From Propioniciclava soli (GTDB taxonomy: Bacteria; Actinomycetota; Actinomycetes; Propionibacteriales; Propionibacteriaceae), in the NCBI RefSeq assembly GCF_014858005.1, contig NZ_JACYOT010000005.1, positions 62,001-126,000 of the forward strand: a stretch of 64,000 nucleotides of DNA, read 5' to 3'. The notes beneath the pieces are model-generated. The model did no database searches. It was not told where the DNA came from and worked only from the letters and a program-made list of their open reading frames with translations. The position numbers and the translations under genes are program-made. Shown one piece after another: positions 7,410-16,816 of this stretch. Every line of letters begins with the position of its first letter. Position 1 is the first letter of the stretch.

Positions 7410-10400
7410 ATGTCAGCCCCCACCGCTCCCCACCGCCTCGCGACCGGATTGGTCACCCTCGCCGTCTCCGCGGCCACGCTGGTCGGGTTCGTCCCGTCCG
7501 CCACGGCCGCCTCCGAACCGGCACGGGTGTTACCCGTTCACCCGACCCTCTACCGCGGGGCGGACGCGCCCCGCCTCGGCCCGGGCATCCTGCCGCCCAC
7601 CAACTCCTGGATCAGCGGGGCCGTCTTCAACAAGGACGGCCTCTTCGCCCCGACCTGGGTGGGCGGCGGTCTGGCGTTCCGCGCCCAACCCACCACCTTC
7701 GGCGTCGCCCTGCCCGAGGTGTGGACGTGGGGGGACAAGGCGGTCATCGCGAGCTGGGTGCGCAACGGCGATCCGCTCGGCTCGGAGAACCAGGCCCTCA
7801 CGCTGGCGCCGGCCGGCGCCACCGACTACCGACTCACCCGCCTCGACGACATCAGCGCCGACCTCACCTGGTTCGCCGGGGCGAGCGCCGTCGGCACGCT
7901 GACCGCCGTCGAGGGGTGGCCCTACGTGCAGTACCGCGCCGCGTCGGCCCAGACGCTCGGTACGAACCGCGCGCTCACCCCCGCTGGTGTGGGGCACTGG
8001 ACGTGGCAGGCCCCCACGGGCCAGGTGCTGCACGTCGTCGCCGGGCAGGCCAGCCGCGCCGCCTCCGGGGGGTTGACGCTGCCCCAGGGTGGGCTCGTCC
8101 ATGTCTTTGCCGAGCCGCAGGACGCCACCGCGGCCGACATCGCGGCGCTGGTGGCCGGCGCCGTCCGCGTCACCGGGACGCGGGTGAGCCACGCCGTCGC
8201 GGGAGGGCAGGCGTCCACCACGTTCTCCCTCACCACCGAGGGCGGCCGGCCCACCGTGTTCACCCAGATGCCGCACCAGAACTACGGACTGACCACGCTG
8301 ACCGGCCGCTGGGAGAACCCGAACGGGTGGGCGTCCGCCGTGCGCGGCACCACGTTCACCTTCTCCGTGCCCGCCCACACCAGCCAGCGGGACGTCGACC
8401 TCACCGGGCTCACCTCGGCCCAGCGCGCCGAGCTGGCCGCCCTCGTGCGCGCCGACCTGCCGAAGGTCACGCGCTTCGTCGCCGCCGACACCTACTTCGG
8501 CGGCAAGGAGCTGTACCGGGCTGTCAACGTCCACCGGCTCGCCGCCCAGCTCGGGCTGACCGCCGAGGCGTCCGCCATCAAGGACGCCGTGGTGGCCCAG
8601 CTCGACCTGTGGCTCGACCCGCAGCGCTGCACCACCGTGAAGGAGAAGTGCTTCACCTACGACGCGACACTGCACACCGTCGTCGGGCACGGCGACAGCT
8701 TCGGCTCGGGCGACAACGTCAACGACCACCACTTCCACTACGGCTACTTCCTCTACGCCGCCGGCGTCCTCGGCCTGGACGACCCCGCGCTGGTGACCCG
8801 CTATGCCCCCGTGGCCGACGCGCTCGTCGCCGACATCGCCAGCCCGACCGACACCGCCACCACCATCAAGCGCCGCTCCTTCGACGACTGGCGCGGCCAC
8901 TCGTGGGCGAACGGCACCGGCGGCGGGTTCGACGGCAACGACCAGGAGTCGACCTCCGAGGCCGTCAACGCCTGGGCCGGCCTCGACTTCTGGGCCCGCG
9001 CGTCCGGCGACGCCGCGCTCAGCCAGCAGGCCACCTGGATGCTCAGCACCGAGATGGCCACGGCGTCCGCCTACTGGTTCACCCCCTACCGCACCGGCGC
9101 CTTCGACAAGACCATCGTCTCGATGATGTTCGCCGGCAAGACCGACTACGGCACGTGGTTCAGCGCGGACGCCAGCGACATCCTCGGCATCCAGGTCATC
9201 CCGATGGGGCCCACGCAGTTCGCCCCGATGAGCGCCCTCGGACGCGACGTCATCACCGAGGCCTTCGACGCCGTGCTCGCCCAGAACCCCCAGGTGAGCG
9301 GCCGCAGCCATCTCATCGACTGGAACATCATGCTGCTCTCCCTGGTCGATCGGCAGCGGGCGAGCGCCCTGGCGGCGCGGCTGAGCGATGCTGACATCGA
9401 CAACGGCAACACGCGCTCCTACCTCTACGCCGTGGTCGCCTCCGGACGCGCGCGGGACGACGCGCGGCGGGCCGGATCGCCGCCCTCCCCTGTCCCGACG
9501 CCCACGCCGATTCCGACGCCCACGCCGATTCCGACGCCGACCCCCGTGCCGACGCCGACACCCCCCGCCCCCTCACCCACCCCCACGGTGCCGGCGCGGG
9601 CCGGTGACCCCTACGCGGGGTTCGCAGCGAACACCGCGACGGCGTCCTCCCTGGCAACGGATGCCGCGGGCACGGCCCGCGCGCGTCACAACGACTGGGT
9701 GACGTTCCGGCTCGATTTCGGCTCGGGCGGGTACACCGACGCCGTGCTGCGGCTCGCCTCGGGAGCCGAGGGTGGGGCGTCCGGGCTCGTCGAGATCCGT
9801 GACGGTGGGGCGACCGGCCGGGTGCTGGGCAGCCTGGCGGTCGGCAACACGGGCGGCTGGGACGCGTGGCGCTCGATTCCGCTGAACGTGGACGCCTCAC
9901 TCACCGGCGTCCGGGATGTGACGGTCACGTTCACCTCCGGCCAACCGGCTCCCTTCGCGCGGCTCGCGTCCGGGCAGTTCCGCGGGCGGGTGGCCAGCCC
10001 CGCACCGACCGCCGCACCCACGCCGGTGCCGACCGCCACACCGACCCCCACGTCGCCGGCGCCCACCGCTCCGCCGGCGACCCCGGTGGACGCGTTCAGC
10101 CCCATCGCCGCCACGGCGGCGGTGGCGCACGCGGGCGTCACCTGGCAGGGGCGCACCACCGGCCCCCTCGCCACGGGGGCGTGGCTGGCGTTCGACGTCG
10201 AGTTCGGCGCCGGCACGTCGCGTGACGTCGTGGCCCGCGTGGCCTCGGGCGCCCCGGGCGGGGTCTCCGGGCTGGTGCAGGTGCGCGTCGGGAGCCCGAC
10301 CGCAGCACCGGTCGGCTCCATGGCGGTCGGCAACACCGGCGGCTGGGGGTCGTGGCGCGACATTCCGTTCAATGCCCCGGGCCTCACCGGTCGCCAGCGG

Positions 10401-10472
10401 GTCTACGTGACCTTCGACTCCGGGCAACCGGGTGCGTTCGTCGCCGTCGACACGCTGACGTTCCGGGGCTGA
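7410..10472 (+). CDS. Secreted GH81 endo-beta-1,3-glucanase with two CBM6-like modules
   Basis: 1020 residues. Signal peptide at 1-33 (LVTLAVSAATLVGFVPSATA). The GH81 catalytic region spans about 40-680 with its signatures: GDSFGSGDNVNDHHFHYGYF region and, near residue 490, D-W-x-G-HSWANG followed by the acidic D-x-N-DQESTSEA-x-NAW motif. A Pro-Thr linker (about 691-730, encoded by imperfect direct DNA repeats) leads to a first beta-sandwich module (about 731-860) and, after a second PT linker, a second homologous module (about 892-1020); both carry the LxxASGxxGGxSGLVxxR...VGNTGGWxxWRxIPxN pattern of CBM6. It should cleave beta-1,3-glucan such as fungal or yeast wall or storage glucan outside the cell. 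An ATG at 7354 in frame lies inside the operator, so 7410 is chosen, with GGAAGGA upstream. Confidence 0.88.
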   Translation: MSAPTAPHRLATGLVTLAVSAATLVGFVPSATAASEPARVLPVHPTLYRGADAPRLGPGILPPTNSWISGAVFNKDGLFAPTWVGGGLAFRAQPTTFGVALPEVWTWGDKAVIASWVRNGDPLGSENQALTLAPAGATDYRLTRLDDISADLTWFAGASAVGTLTAVEGWPYVQYRAASAQTLGTNRALTPAGVGHWTWQAPTGQVLHVVAGQASRAASGGLTLPQGGLVHVFAEPQDATAADIAALVAGAVRVTGTRVSHAVAGGQASTTFSLTTEGGRPTVFTQMPHQNYGLTTLTGRWENPNGWASAVRGTTFTFSVPAHTSQRDVDLTGLTSAQRAELAALVRADLPKVTRFVAADTYFGGKELYRAVNVHRLAAQLGLTAEASAIKDAVVAQLDLWLDPQRCTTVKEKCFTYDATLHTVVGHGDSFGSGDNVNDHHFHYGYFLYAAGVLGLDDPALVTRYAPVADALVADIASPTDTATTIKRRSFDDWRGHSWANGTGGGFDGNDQESTSEAVNAWAGLDFWARASGDAALSQQATWMLSTEMATASAYWFTPYRTGAFDKTIVSMMFAGKTDYGTWFSADASDILGIQVIPMGPTQFAPMSALGRDVITEAFDAVLAQNPQVSGRSHLIDWNIMLLSLVDRQRASALAARLSDADIDNGNTRSYLYAVVASGRARDDARRAGSPPSPVPTPTPIPTPTPIPTPTPVPTPTPPAPSPTPTVPARAGDPYAGFAANTATASSLATDAAGTARARHNDWVTFRLDFGSGGYTDAVLRLASGAEGGASGLVEIRDGGATGRVLGSLAVGNTGGWDAWRSIPLNVDASLTGVRDVTVTFTSGQPAPFARLASGQFRGRVASPAPTAAPTPVPTATPTPTSPAPTAPPATPVDAFSPIAATAAVAHAGVTWQGRTTGPLATGAWLAFDVEFGAGTSRDVVARVASGAPGGVSGLVQVRVGSPTAAPVGSMAVGNTGGWGSWRDIPFNAPGLTGRQRVYVTFDSGQPGAFVAVDTLTFRG

Positions 10473-10508
10473 CTCACCCCGGCCCCTGGCACCGGACCCG
10501 GCCCCTGA

Positions 10509-10650
10509 ACCACTGCGCTCCCCTGCCACCGCGGGGCTCTCCGTGCACGGAGAGCCCCGCTACGGCGGAGGAGGGAGGTGACCTCGGCGGGAGAGCCGCG
10601 CTGCGGCCGGGGAGCCGCGCTGCGCCCGGGGAGCGAGGCGGCGGCCGGGG
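10509..10650. repeat. Mosaic intergenic repeat with perfect 30-bp hairpin (copy B)
   Basis: A perfect palindrome with 15-bp arms at 10531-10560 (GCGGGGCTCTCCGTG and its complement) is flanked by ACCACTGCGCTCCCCTGCCA on the left, closely matching the arm of copy A at 4591, and on the right by two imperfect units GGGGAGCCGCGCTGCG... ending in GGGGAGCGAGGCGG. Read on the minus strand the right side reproduces the tandem units of copy A. The hairpin follows the glucanase stop and may double as its terminator. Confidence 0.7.
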
Positions 10651-10702
10651 ATCGGTCACACACCCGTAACAGGGCGCGGGCCGGATCGTCGGTCCGGCCC
10701 GT

Positions 10703-10708
10703 TAGGCT
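10703..10708 (+). promoter_or_regulatory. -10 element of the transglutaminase/ATP-grasp operon (leaderless start)
   Basis: TAGGCT lies exactly 7 nt before the GTG start at 10716 and there is no Shine-Dalgarno sequence, the arrangement of a leaderless actinobacterial transcript. Confidence 0.5.
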
Positions 10709-10715
10709 GTCGGCC

Positions 10716-13700
10716 GTGACGATTCGCGTGGCGCTGCACCATTCGACCCAGTACACGTTCGACCACGAGGTCAACATCAATCCGCACACCGTGCGCCTGC
10801 GACCGGCACCCCACAGCCGGACGCCGATCGAGGCCTACTCGTTGACCGTGTCGCCGCCGACCCACTTCCTCAACTGGCAGCAGGACCCGTTCGGCAACTA
10901 CATCGCGCGCCTGGTGTTCCCCGAGCCGGCCGACCACCTCTCGATCACGGTCGACCTGGTGGCCGACATGACGGTCATCAACCCGTTCGACTTCTTCGTC
11001 GAGGAGTACGCGGAGAACTTCCCCTTCACCTACCCCGACGCGCTGCGCGAGGACCTGGCGCCCTATCTCCGCCCGGTCCCGGCCGGGGGTGAGGCGTCCG
11101 CCGAGGAAGACGAGGTCGACGCCTGGATCGAGCGCCGCATCGCCCCGCTGGGGGTGACGGCCGGCGACACGCGCATCGTGGACTTCCTGGTCGCGGTCAA
11201 CACGGCGATCCAGCAGGACATCGCCTACACCGTCCGTCTCGAGACGGGCGTCCAGACGCCGGCGGAGACCCTCGCCAAGGCCCTGGGCTCGTGCCGCGAC
11301 AGCGCGTGGCTGCTCGTCTCGGTGCTGCGCCGCTACGGCCTCGCTGCCCGGTTCGTCTCGGGCTATCTCGTGCAGCTCACGGCCGACCTCACGCCCGTCG
11401 ACGGCCCCGCCGGGCCGAGTGAGGACTTCACCGACCTGCACGCCTGGGCCGAGGTGTACGTGCCCGGGGCCGGCTGGATCGGCCTGGACGCCACGAGCGG
11501 CCTGTTCGCCGGCGAGGGTCACATCCCCCTCTCGGCGACGCCCCACCCGTCCAGCTCGGCGCCCATCGAGGGCTCGACCGGGGTGGTCGGCGTCCAGTTC
11601 GCGTTCGAGAACACCGTCACGCGCATCCACGAGGACGTGCGCGTCACCAAGCCCTACACCGACGACCAGTGGGAGGCCGCGCGGGCCCTCGGCACCGCGA
11701 TCGACGCCGCCCTGACCGACGCCGACGTCCGCCTGACCATGGGCGGGGAGCCGACGTTCGTCTCCGCCGGGGACACCTCCACCCCCCAGTGGGAGACCGC
11801 GGCCGACGGCCCGGAGAAGCGTGAGCTCGCCACACGCCTGGCCGACCGGCTGCGCGAGCGGTGGGCCCGCGGTGGGCTCACCCAGCACGGCCAGGGCAAG
11901 TGGTACCCCGGTGAGCCGCTGCCCCGGTGGCAGATGGCGCTCGCCTGGCGCGCGGACGGCGTCCCGCTGTGGCAGGACCAGGCCCTCCTGGCCGACCCGT
12001 GGGGGCCCGCGGTGCTGCCCGCCGACACGGCGGACGCCGACGCCACCGTGAGCGCGTTCACCACCGCGCTCGCATCGCGGCTGGGGGTGGGCGAGGAGTT
12101 CGTCACCCCGGCGTTCGAGGATCCGATCGACGCCGTCCTCGCCGAGGCGCGCCAACCCTACGGTGACCGGCCCGACGATCCGGCGCCCGACGACGACGCC
12201 TTGACCACCGAGGCCGGCCGGGCCGGGCTCGCCGCCGAGCTGGACGCCGCCGCCGGGCGTCCGGCGGGCTGGGTCATGCCGCTGTTCGCCCACCCCGAGG
12301 GGGGCTGGGGGACGACGCGGTGGCGGCCGCGCCGTCGCGCCCTGTTCCTCATGCCGGGCACCTCACCGCTCGGCCTGCGTCTGCCCCTGAACGCGCTGGC
12401 GTGGGGTGACCAGCCCGACGTCACCCACAACGCCGATCCCGACTCCCCGCTGCCGGCCGGCGATCCGGCCGCCGCGGCCCCCGCCGCGCGCGAGCTGCCG
12501 GTCTCCACCGCGCCCCGCACCGCGGTCGCCGTCGAGGCCCGCGAGGGGCACCTGTTCGTGTTCCTGCCGCCCCTCGACGCGCTGGATGACGCCGTGCGCC
12601 TCGTCGCGGCCGTCGAGGGCGCGGCCGCAGAGGCGGGCGTCCCGGTCGTCCTCGAGGGCTACCCCCTGCCCGGTGACGACCGCCTCACGACGATGTCGGT
12701 GACGCCCGACCCCGGCGTGATCGAGGTCAACGTGCACCCGACGCGCTCCTGGGCCGAGCTGGAGGAGCTGACCACCACCCTGTACGACGACGCCCGGCGC
12801 TCCGGGCTGGCCACCGAGAAGTTCGACCTCGACGGCACCCACACCGGCACCGGCGGCGGCAACCACATCACGCTCGGTGGCGCGACGCGGTTCGACTCGC
12901 CGCTGCTGCGGCGTCCGGACCTGCTCCAGTCGATGCTCACGTTCTGGCAGCACCACCCCGCGTTGAGCTATGTGTTCTCGGGGCGCTTCATCGGCCCGAC
13001 GAGCCAGGCGCCGCGCGTGGACGAGGGGCGGCACGAGTATCTCTACGAACTCGAGATCGCGTTCGCCGAGCTGGAGGCGATGCAGAACGACCCGGCGGTC
13101 AACCACGACGTGGAGTCCGCCATCCGGGCCGACCAGGTGTGGGACGAGGACCCCGAGGAGCGCATCGAACGGCAGCGCACCTCGCAGGTGTGGCTGACCG
13201 ACCGGCTGCTGCGCCACCTGCTCACCGACGTGACGGGCAACACGCACCGGGCGGAGTTCTGCATCGACAAGCTCTACTCCGGCGACCGCCCGGGCGGCAA
13301 GCTCGGCCTGCTGGAGATGCGCGGCTTCGAGATGCCCCCGCACGAGCGGATGTCGCTGGTGCAGGCACTGCTGGTCCGCGCGCTCGTGCTGCGCTTTTGG
13401 CACGAGCCGTATCGCAAGCCGCTCGTCCGCTGGGGCACCCGCCTGCACGACCGGTTCCTGCTGCCCGCCTTCGCGACCGCCGACCTGTGCGCGGTGGTCG
13501 ACGACCTCAACGCCCACCTGGAGCCCCTGATCGGCGAGACGTTCGACGTCGCGTGGTTCGCGCCGTTCCTGGAGTTCCGCTTCCCGCGCGTGGGTGAGAC
13601 GGACGCCGACGGCGTCCATCTCGAGCTGCGGGGCGCGCTGGAGCCGTGGCACGTGCTCGGCGAGGAGGTCACGCTCTCGGGCACCTCGCGCTACGTCGAC

Positions 13701-14183
13701 TCCTCGGTGGAGCGGGTGCAGGTGGCGGCCACCGGCCTGGTGGAGGGCCGCCACGTCCTCACGGTGAACGGCGTGCCGGTGCCGCTCGCCAACCCGGGCG
13801 GCACCTGGGGGGTGGGGGTCGCCGCGTCGCCGGCGGCGCGCGTCGGGGGCGTCCGCTTCCGCGCCTGGGCCCCGCCCTCGGCACTCCACCCGTCGATCGG
13901 CATCCACAGCCCGTTGCGGTTCGACCTCGTGGACACCTGGAACGGCCAGTCCCTGGGCGGCTTCACCTACCACGTGGTGCACCCCGGTGGGCGGTCCTAC
14001 GACCGCTACCCCGTGAACGCCGCCGAGGCCGAGTCGCGACGCAACAGCCGCTTCGTACCGGAGCAGACGACCGGGGCGGTGGACATGGACGCGTGGCCAT
14101 CGGCGTCGAGCCTGCTGGCGGGCACCACCGGGGAGTACCCGGCAACGCTGGACCTGCGACGCTTCGACCGCGGCCGTCACTGA
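10716..14183 (+). CDS. Large transglutaminase-like/DUF2126 fusion protein
   Basis: 1155 residues from a GTG. N-terminal transglutaminase module: immunoglobulin-like domain (about 1-150), then a papain-fold core with Cys193 in GSCRDSAW, His in DLHAWAEV and Asp in GLDATSG. From about residue 340 to the end is the DUF2126 region, with recognisable blocks LTMGGEPTFVS, QHGQGKWYPGE.LPRW, GTGGGNHITLGG and LLEMRGFEMPPHERM; DUF2126 is related to the glutamine-synthetase/carboxylate-amine ligase fold in published domain analyses. Same architecture and neighbours as Mycobacterium Rv2566. Predicted to join or remove peptide-like groups together with the next two proteins; the substrate is unknown. First gene of a three-gene operon. 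Confidence 0.9.
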   Translation: MTIRVALHHSTQYTFDHEVNINPHTVRLRPAPHSRTPIEAYSLTVSPPTHFLNWQQDPFGNYIARLVFPEPADHLSITVDLVADMTVINPFDFFVEEYAENFPFTYPDALREDLAPYLRPVPAGGEASAEEDEVDAWIERRIAPLGVTAGDTRIVDFLVAVNTAIQQDIAYTVRLETGVQTPAETLAKALGSCRDSAWLLVSVLRRYGLAARFVSGYLVQLTADLTPVDGPAGPSEDFTDLHAWAEVYVPGAGWIGLDATSGLFAGEGHIPLSATPHPSSSAPIEGSTGVVGVQFAFENTVTRIHEDVRVTKPYTDDQWEAARALGTAIDAALTDADVRLTMGGEPTFVSAGDTSTPQWETAADGPEKRELATRLADRLRERWARGGLTQHGQGKWYPGEPLPRWQMALAWRADGVPLWQDQALLADPWGPAVLPADTADADATVSAFTTALASRLGVGEEFVTPAFEDPIDAVLAEARQPYGDRPDDPAPDDDALTTEAGRAGLAAELDAAAGRPAGWVMPLFAHPEGGWGTTRWRPRRRALFLMPGTSPLGLRLPLNALAWGDQPDVTHNADPDSPLPAGDPAAAAPAARELPVSTAPRTAVAVEAREGHLFVFLPPLDALDDAVRLVAAVEGAAAEAGVPVVLEGYPLPGDDRLTTMSVTPDPGVIEVNVHPTRSWAELEELTTTLYDDARRSGLATEKFDLDGTHTGTGGGNHITLGGATRFDSPLLRRPDLLQSMLTFWQHHPALSYVFSGRFIGPTSQAPRVDEGRHEYLYELEIAFAELEAMQNDPAVNHDVESAIRADQVWDEDPEERIERQRTSQVWLTDRLLRHLLTDVTGNTHRAEFCIDKLYSGDRPGGKLGLLEMRGFEMPPHERMSLVQALLVRALVLRFWHEPYRKPLVRWGTRLHDRFLLPAFATADLCAVVDDLNAHLEPLIGETFDVAWFAPFLEFRFPRVGETDADGVHLELRGALEPWHVLGEEVTLSGTSRYVDSSVERVQVAATGLVEGRHVLTVNGVPVPLANPGGTWGVGVAASPAARVGGVRFRAWAPPSALHPSIGIHSPLRFDLVDTWNGQSLGGFTYHVVHPGGRSYDRYPVNAAEAESRRNSRFVPEQTTGAVDMDAWPSASSLLAGTTGEYPATLDLRRFDRGRH

Positions 14184-14227
14184 CGGCTCGCGATGCATCC
14201 CCCGCACCCGCTAGGGTGGGCCGCCTC

Positions 14228-16816
14228 ATGACAGCCGAACGCATGGAGGCCGGCAACGCGCTCCTGGAGGGCTACGCCGAGCGTCTCACCCACCCCAACC
14301 CCTCCCTCCCCCTCGGCACCCCCCGCGGTCAGGACGAACTCCTCGCCGACGGGGAGGTGAGGCCCGGGTCCGAGGCCATCGTGGACGCCCTGGGTCGCTT
14401 CGGCACCATCGGGCTGCAGACGCGGCGCCGCACGGTGGAGCGACTGATCTCCGACGATGGCATCACCTATGGCGGCACCGCCCCGAACCGGCCCCCCCGG
14501 CCGTGGCTGCTCGACCCGCTGCCGTTGGTCATCGACAGCCCCGAGTGGATGCGGCTGGAGGCGGGGCTGGAGCAGCGTGCCCGGCTGTTGAACGCCGTCA
14601 TGGCGGACCTGATCGGTCCGCGCCGCCTGCTGCGTACCGGGGTCATCCCCGCCGCGGTCGTCGCGGGCCACCCCGGCCTGTTGGTGCCCGCGCACGGTGT
14701 CGCGCTGCCGGGGGTGCACAAGCTCCCGATGACCGCCACCGACCTGACGCGCACCGCCGACGGGTCGTGGACCGTGGTCGGCGACCGCACCCAGGCCCCG
14801 TCCGGGGCGGGGTACGCGATGGCGAACCGCCGCATCATCGCGCGGACCCTCGAGACGGTGCACCGCCAGACGAACCTGCGGCGCCTCCGCGGCTGGTTCG
14901 ACGTCATGCAGGCGGCGCTGCTGAACGCCGCCCCGCCCGACGTCGACGACGTCCCCCGCGTCGTCCTCCTCACGCCGGGGCCCGGCAGCGAGACCAGCTA
15001 CGACCAGGGGCTGCTGTCCATCCTGCTCGGTCACCCGCTCGCCCAGTCCGACGACCTGCTGATGCGTGGCGGGCGGCTCTGGCTGCGGACGACCGGCCGG
15101 TTGGAGGCGGTGGACGTGGTGCTGCGCCGCGTCGACCCCGCCTGGTCGGACTCCCTGGATCTGCTCCCCCAGTCGCGCCTCGGCGTCCCCGGCCTGGTCG
15201 CCGCAGCGCGGCGCGGGGTGGTCAGCATCGTCAACCCGCTGCGCGCCGGCGTCATCGAGAACCCCGGGCTGCTCCCGTTCCTCGCCGACGCGTGCCGCGC
15301 CCTGCTCGGCGAGGAGCTGCTGCTGCCGCAACCGACCACCTGGTGGTGCGGTGACCCGGAATCGCGCCGCCACGTCCTGGCGAACCTGGGCCGGCTCATC
15401 ATCAAGCCGATCGCGCGTGCCTTCACGGCGGCGCCGGCACCCGGCTGGCTCATGAGCGCCGCCGAGCTGGATGCCTTGCGCGCCCGCATCGAGGACGAGC
15501 CGTGGGCCTGGACGGCGCAGGAACCCCTCACCCCCGCCACCGCCCCGGTCGTCACCCAGGTCGGGCTCGAGCCGCGCAACGTGGTGCTGCGGACGTTCGG
15601 TGTCGCCCTCGGTGACTCCTACCACTTCATGCCCGGCGGCCTGGCGCGCGTCGCGAGCGAGCCGGACGCCTACATCGTCACCAACCAGTCGGGTGCGACG
15701 AGCAAGGACGTCTGGGTGCTGGAGGCCGACGGGACGCAGGCTCCGCGCGTCGACCTCGACCTCCGCGTCCGCACCCGCGCGATCCCGTCGGACGCCGAAC
15801 TGCCCGGCCTGACCCCCCGCTCCGCCGACAACCTGTTCTGGATGGGCCGCTACGCCGAGCGCGCCGAGTTCGTCGCCCGCATGCTGCTGGTCTCCGACAA
15901 CATGGTGGAGGACCACGCGCGTCACCCCCACACCCCCGGGCACACCGCCATGCGGGCCATGCTGACGTCCGTCACGGAGGTCACCACGGTGCGGCCCGGC
16001 TTCACCGGGCCAGGCAGCGAGGAGCGGCTCGCCAACCCGCTCCCGCACCTGGCAGCGCTGCTGCTCGACAGCTACGTGCCGGGCACCGTGGCCAACAGCG
16101 TGGTGCGCGCCGTGAGCGCGGCGACCGACGTCCGCGAGCTGCTGAGCCTCGACACCTCCAGCGTGCTCTCACGGTTGCAGCGGGCCATCGACGACGCCCG
16201 CGCCGAGGGTGGGGACGTCCCGATCCAGCTCGTGGCCCTGCGGACGCTCGACTCCACGCTCGCCCTCTCGGGGCTCGTGGCCGAGAGCCTGGTGCGCGAC
16301 CCCACGTGGGCGTTCCTGGACGCCGGCCGCCGGGTCGAGCGTGCCCAGACCACCGTCCGCCTGCTGCGCAACACGATCGCCCTCACCGCGACGCCGGTGG
16401 TGGAGCCCATGGTCGTGGAGTCCGTGCTGCGGGTGGGCGACTCGCTGATCACCTACCGGCGCCGCATGGCGGCCGGCGTCGGCTCGGCCCGCCCCGTGGC
16501 GGCGGCCCTCGACCTGCTGCTCGCCGACGCGACCAACCCGCGATCGGTGGTGTTCCAGCTCGAGCGGCTCCGCGAGGATCTCGCCCAGGCGCCCGACCCG
16601 CGTCTCACGGCGTCCATTCGGGAGGTCATCGGCTTCGTCCGTGACATCGAGGTCGAGGAGGCCAGCACCGGGCTGCGGCTCGACCTTGTCGACGCCCTCG
16701 TGGAGCTGGAGGACCGACTGCGCGGGTTGTCGGACGCCATCGTCGCCACGCACTTCACCACGCAGGCTCCGCAGAGCAGCTTCGCCGTGGCCGAACTCAG
16801 CCGGGAGGACGGATGA
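14228..16816 (+). CDS. Circularly permuted ATP-grasp plus alpha-E domain protein
   Basis: 862 residues. The first ~480 residues form the permuted ATP-grasp domain (DUF404/DUF407 type; blocks RLLRTGVIPAAVV, YAMANRRIIART, LLTPGPGSETSYDQGLL, VSIVNPLRAGVIENPGLLPFL). The remaining part is the helical alpha-E domain (DUF403), starting with SADNLFWMGRYAERAEFVARML and ending near RLRGLSDAIVATHF. ATP-grasp proteins of this class are predicted amide-bond ligases. It lies 44 bp after the DUF2126 gene and its TGA overlaps the start of the next gene (ATGA). Homologue of mycobacterial Rv2567. A TAGGGT box at 14211 could be an internal -10 element. Confidence 0.9.
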   Translation: MTAERMEAGNALLEGYAERLTHPNPSLPLGTPRGQDELLADGEVRPGSEAIVDALGRFGTIGLQTRRRTVERLISDDGITYGGTAPNRPPRPWLLDPLPLVIDSPEWMRLEAGLEQRARLLNAVMADLIGPRRLLRTGVIPAAVVAGHPGLLVPAHGVALPGVHKLPMTATDLTRTADGSWTVVGDRTQAPSGAGYAMANRRIIARTLETVHRQTNLRRLRGWFDVMQAALLNAAPPDVDDVPRVVLLTPGPGSETSYDQGLLSILLGHPLAQSDDLLMRGGRLWLRTTGRLEAVDVVLRRVDPAWSDSLDLLPQSRLGVPGLVAAARRGVVSIVNPLRAGVIENPGLLPFLADACRALLGEELLLPQPTTWWCGDPESRRHVLANLGRLIIKPIARAFTAAPAPGWLMSAAELDALRARIEDEPWAWTAQEPLTPATAPVVTQVGLEPRNVVLRTFGVALGDSYHFMPGGLARVASEPDAYIVTNQSGATSKDVWVLEADGTQAPRVDLDLRVRTRAIPSDAELPGLTPRSADNLFWMGRYAERAEFVARMLLVSDNMVEDHARHPHTPGHTAMRAMLTSVTEVTTVRPGFTGPGSEERLANPLPHLAALLLDSYVPGTVANSVVRAVSAATDVRELLSLDTSSVLSRLQRAIDDARAEGGDVPIQLVALRTLDSTLALSGLVAESLVRDPTWAFLDAGRRVERAQTTVRLLRNTIALTATPVVEPMVVESVLRVGDSLITYRRRMAAGVGSARPVAAALDLLLADATNPRSVVFQLERLREDLAQAPDPRLTASIREVIGFVRDIEVEEASTGLRLDLVDALVELEDRLRGLSDAIVATHFTTQAPQSSFAVAELSREDG

